A stretch of 64,000 nucleotides of DNA from Branchiostoma floridae (Eukaryota; Chordata; Leptocardii; Amphioxiformes; Branchiostomatidae): assembly GCF_000003815.2 (NCBI RefSeq), contig NC_049990.1, forward strand, positions 18,855,248 to 18,919,247. Direction: 5' to 3'. The notes below the pieces were generated by a model. The model ran no database searches, was not told the DNA's origin, and saw only the letters and a program-made list of their open reading frames with translations. Numbering within the stretch: position 1 is the stretch's first letter; each line of letters begins with the position of its first letter. Shown one piece after another: positions 55,101 through 61,100 of this stretch. A program made the translations under genes and the position numbers.

Positions 55101-58100
55101 ATACATATAAGACCGCTTGTTGTTGTTTTATGTTTCAGACGAGGCAGGCTTCACAACAAGTGACCCATCTTCAATGCTTCTGCTTCTCTTTGGAACAAGC
55201 AACTTCGCCTTCCATCTCTTTAGCGCATTTGCCCATCTTCTACACTCTCGCTCTGTAGCTGTATATTACGTCATCTTCATCTTCGACTATCTGGGAATCG
55301 CCTTCCACGCTTTCACCAGCGGGACCGTGCAATACTTCCTCAGCAGCGAGACTTCGTTCTTCCACGCCGTGCATCCGTGGTATCCATGGGCATGTGTTCT
55401 ATTCACTTGTTGCTACTTTGCAGCCAATGTGTACTCGCACGTAAGTTACAGGAGATGTCATTCGGAAAGGGCCCTTACGCAAGTAGTGTCTTTCAGTACG
55501 ACGTATCTGTGGATCACTTTACCAGTAATACACCGCATTTACTCTGATGTCCACAACGGAAACGTGGATGAAGTCACATGGATGCATGTCAATCATATCC
55601 TGCTGATGATCATAGCAGGCTTTTTCTTTGGGTCAGAAATGCCACAGAGGTTGTTCCCTGGAGGATGTGACGTCATTGGTCACGGCCATCAGATATTCCA
55701 CGTGATGATCACGGCATCGGTCATGGTTCAACTAGAAGCATCGTTCGCAGATTTGCAGAACCGCCGCCATCTTGATTTGGTTCGAATTCGTCCTACCGAC
55801 ATGTCAATCACAGCTTACCTTGTTGTGTTGCTTACTTCATATGGTTACATCACTGCCATATTTGTGCGCAAAGCTTTGTCAAAGGCAAATCATATTTAGT
55901 ATGATTATTTTTTTTCGTTTCTCGATTAATTGAGATGGGCATTGAGGTAATATTTTGTTTTTCGTTTTGCTTGATTGCACACTAATGTAGTCCACTTCTG
56001 AATGTGGCCCAAAATGGCAAATGCTGTCAATATAGCTGTAGGTTTCAGTGGGTATCTATCTACGTAGTTATCATACCACAAAATTACGAACGGAATAGAA
56101 GATAAGCTATCTTTTGCCTCCTGATTTGTTTTCTTTCCTTGTTTTATTTCTTTTTCATGTTTACCTATTTCTGTCAACATTCAAAGAATTCATATAATGC
56201 ACTTATGCATAGTAACTTTGGATTTAAGCAATTTGATATTCTTTCATTGTTGTTACATTTGTTATGTAATTTGATTGCATTATTCATTAGTTGTTTAGTT
56301 ATAGTCCGTTTATCTTCTTTATTCTATCATTCATTCATAATTTCTTTTGTTTAATTGATTTGATTGAATTGTCATAGAAAGTCGTAGAAAAGAATTTTAC
56401 AAAAAGTTTTTGGTGTGTTCCCATCATTGTTTACGTTTTACAAATGTTAAGTACAAGTTGATTTGTTGTCACCCACTTCTTGAGGGTGTTATGCCATCTT
56501 CGTACATAATTATCATACCATTCTTTGTCATTGTGGTGGGCAGATCATTTGCAAAAATGGAAAATAATAGTGGGCCAAGGCAGCTGTGTTGGGGTACACC
56601 GCATTTGGTTTCTCTGTAAGAAGAAAAATTACCATTCCAAATACTGCTTGTTTCCTGTTTTCAAGCTAGCTACATGTACTTTTCACTTAAAAACTGATGG
56701 TTAGAAACCATTATCTTTGTAGGTTGGTTCAACAGATGTCATGGTTAATGATATCAAATGCTTCACTAATTATAAGATCTACATGTAGCATAACGTAACG
56801 GCGCCAATCAGATTCCCTTGTCTTTCTCCCCCGGCCGCTGTCTGACATTTGTTCGAGTGCGCTCGCTGAGGAGTGTGATTTTTGGGGAAGGTAACAAGTA
56901 ACTTAACCGGTTCAGCAAAATGCCTCAAGTCATTTTGTCACCTGCCTGCCCTACTTTTAACGAACGTTCATAGGTCAACCCATGATTAGCATTGGCCACT
57001 CTAGCTATTCCAAGGGGTTACTGCGCACGTCTACACAACTCGGACACAGGTATTAAAGGTAGTATGTTTTCAATCCTTTCCCTGCCTAATCATACAATAA
57101 ATACAAATGAGGTGCCAAATGGCTACTTTGCTGGCCGCAGGGGGAATTTTAGGCATACTCTTATGCTTGTTTTTAGGCCCCGCCCGAATCATCTGAAGCC
57201 ATTAGGGCACTCCTTAGTTTGTGATCATATCAACTGATCTGTTTTTCCTTGATTACGGTTCACAAAAAAGTACTCATACTACTGAATCCAATCGGACCCC
57301 CAAACAAGAGGTTTACAACGGTGTTCTTTTGAAGAATGGGTAGAGTAAGGTTCAGTGTGCTTTTACCAAACCAGTAGTACCAAACCGGAATATTCCTTAT
57401 TCGTAGGTTACCCTCTCCAAGGAAATTATTATAAAGTCGACTGATCGGGACCTCATTCTCCAATACGTAAGTTTGATAAAGGAGGTTAGAGTTTAGTTTG
57501 ATCATTATTCTACATGTTTGCCTGCTGCCTGAGGGGCGACCATGTTTGCATCGCAATGACTAAACTGGTTAGTCCAGATTTTTGGTGACGCCCCAGGGAC
57601 GGAGCCCGTCCGAGGCAAATACACAAACCAATTTATTACCAACCAACCGATGCATTTCCAAAGAGTGTAGAGAAAGGCTTAATTTTGGGAAACAATATTA
57701 GAGCAGAGTATCACCGAAGCATGTTTCTTGAAACCTGAGCAAATACCAGCTTTCCTCATATTATTATCAAAGAGTTTATCAATTTTGTACATCAAACATG
57801 GTAGAAGACGTGCACTTCATTGTTGATTGTGCTTTGTATGTCAATGATAGAAAGACTCTGTTTAGTTACTTAGGAAGTAGATTCCCTCACTTTAGACACA
57901 TGAGTAGCACTGACAATTTTATATTCCTCATGCATTTAACAAACAGACCATAGCTAAACCCATATAGTCCTGCATTTTCACGATCACCAAGAAGCGAGAA
58001 GAAGCCGAACTTCTGTGTTAGACTAGATCTGTGATACTATTATGTATACACATATATGTTTTGTCTTGTTGTGACCTGTACTTAGCTCGGTTGGGCAAAA

Positions 58101-61100
58101 ATGTACAATAAAGGTCTTCGAATCATAATACAAATCTCTATCTGTTTTCTTCTCGTAGATGTATCCTACGAAAGTAGCCAAAGGTTAACGTTTATAGTTG
58201 ACTATAGGTTGGACACCGCATTGCTATAATCGCATACAGATTGGATAAATATACTTAAAAAATGTTTGCCATTTCTGACACCCCCCCCCCACCACTACAA
58301 TGATGTATCAGTTTGGAAATTTAAAATAACAATCTTGATTTCCTGTCAGGCTTGAAGTTTTCCAAGCGACGCTTACCACTCTTACAACTATGCCGGACAT
58401 GAAACGGTCGCTGACAATTGACGAAGTGCCAGACGTGCACAAGGAGCAAATCTATATCTGTTTTATTGTCGTAGAATGTATCCTACAAAAGCTACCAAAT
58501 GACGGAATAGTAGATTAACGTTAATCGTTGACTCTAGGTCGGACACGGCATTGCTTTCATCGCATACAGATTGGGTAGATATACATTTTGTATTTAAAAT
58601 ATGCTTGCGGCTTCTGATCCCCCCACAACAAAGATGTATCAGTTTGGAAATTTAAATGACAGTCTCCTAACTACAATATATTTCCTAACAGGCTTGCAGT
58701 TTTCCAAGCGACGCTTACAACTCTTACTACTATGCCGTATATGAAACGGTCGCTGACAATTGATGAAGTGCCAGACGTGCACAAGGAGCCGTATGTTCTT
58801 ACGGGGTACAGGCCCCCACAGCAGCCATGGCGTTTTTACCTGATGAGTACCTTCTCCCAGCACAACGAAACCATGAACGTCTGGACTCACCTTATCCCAT
58901 CTTTCTACGTACTGTGGCTGCTGAAGATATACTCTGGTGAGAACTATACACAATATTTTATATCATTTAGGATTTAGAAGGTTTAATACTTCGGGAAACC
59001 GAGAATCAGGAAGTAATCACTGTCAAATGTAGGGAAATTACAAGTTAACCCTGTCATTACAAGCTACTGGGAAGTTCCCTGGCTATTTTGTATGCTTTGA
59101 CGGTATTGTGAAGGGACTTCAAGAAATATAATCACAGTAAACAGGTGAACACAATAGAAATATTAATACTTTGGTCAATAGGAAAGATAAGTAGTATCCA
59201 GCAAAATTTTGCCACATTTTTCATGAGGTGGTGGCTGTTAGTCCACATTTGACTGTACTTTTAAAAAATATTACGTATACCATTATAGAAATACACAAGG
59301 GACAAGGTGTGTTAACGTGGGCAATGATGCATGTAAGACCGGTTGTTGTTGCTCTTATTTTTCAGAAGACGTAAGCTTCGCAAGTGACGCTTCCTCAATG
59401 CTTCTGCTTCTTTTCGGAACCAGTGCCTTCACTTCACAGTTCCTGAGCGCATGCGCCCATCTCCTACACTCTCGCTCTGTAGCTGCGTATTACGTCACCT
59501 TCATTTTTGACTTTCTGGGAATCGCCTTCCACGTTTTCACCAGCGGGACCGTGCAGTACTTCCTCAGTAGCGAGGCTTCGTTCTTCCACGCCGTGTATCC
59601 GTGGTTTCCGTGGGCATGTGTTATATTCAGTTGTTGCTACTTTGCGGCCACTGCGTACTCGCACGTTAGGTACACGAGATGTCATTCAGAAAGAGTCATG
59701 ACGCAAGTAGTGTCCTTCAGTATCATATATCTGTGGGTCACTTCACCAGTGATACACCGCATTTACTCGGACATCTACAACGGAACCGTGGATGACGTCA
59801 CGTGGATGCATGTAAATCATATCTTGTTGATCGCCATAGCAGGCTTCTTCCACGGGTCAGGGATGCCACAGAAGCTTTTCCCCGGCGTGTGTGACGTCAT
59901 TGGTCACGGCCATCAGATATTTCATGTAGTAATGTCGACTTCGGTCATATTCCAGCTAAAAGCATCGTTCGCAGATCTGCAGAACCGCCGCCATCTTGAT
60001 TTGGTTCGAATTCGTCCTACCGACTGGTCAATCACAGCTTACCTTGTTGTTTTGTTTACCAGTTATGGCTACACCACTGCCATATTTGTGCACAAAGCTT
60101 TGTCAAAGGTACATAATAACTAACGTAATTTTTGTCCTTTCTAGATTAATTCAGATGGGCATGTTTTTTTGTCTTCTGAGGTGATATTTTGTTTTGTTGG
60201 ATTGCCCACTATGTAGTCAATGTCTGATTGTGGCAAAACAACGGCAAATGTGGTGAAATTAGGTTTCAGTGGTTATTTATCTACAATATATCATACCACA
60301 AAATTCGGAACAGAATACAAGAGAAGAGAAGTTAAATACTTTCTCCTGGTCTAATTTGTTTCCCTTCTTTCATTTCTGTTCTATGTTTACCTATTTGAGT
60401 TCAAGGCATTCATATTATACTGTTTGTTTGTTTGTTTTTTTGTGTACTTTTGCGTAGTAACTTTGGATTTAGGTAATTCGATTTGCTTTCATTATTAGAA
60501 TTTTATTCTAATATTTTAAAAGCTATTATGTAATTGGTTGTGTTATTGCATTGAGTTAGTCCGTTTGCCTTCTTTGTTTTATTATTCATTCATAATTTCT
60601 CTTGTTTGATTGAATTGTTATAATTTGACCAAGGCAGACCTTTATATAACCACAAGCTTCGGGCCTCCCTTGCACTGGCACTGTCATATTTCATTTATAT
60701 GTCTTTATTGTGTTTTTAGTATGTTTTTAAGTGTGAATAAAACAAACCAACAAGAATAAATCAAAACTACAAAGTGTCTATTTCCCCCCAATAAAGATTA
60801 CCGAAACTTGCGCATGGCAATCAGGAGGTTCTATATACGGTATTTGTCATAAACTTGTATATAATTGAACGCTACTATTATAATGTCATATGACAAATGT
60901 TATCCTTTGACACTTTGACAGAAATACATTGTATTCCTATGCAAAAAAAACAACTTTATAACAATCAATTGAAGTCCTTCTTGCTCAGGTTCACTTGCAG
61001 TCGACTAAATGGGTATCTCATTGGACTACGTTATGTTATGCAAATTAGATCATGATTTGCATGATTACCATCTAATTATATAAACCATCCGTTAAATACA

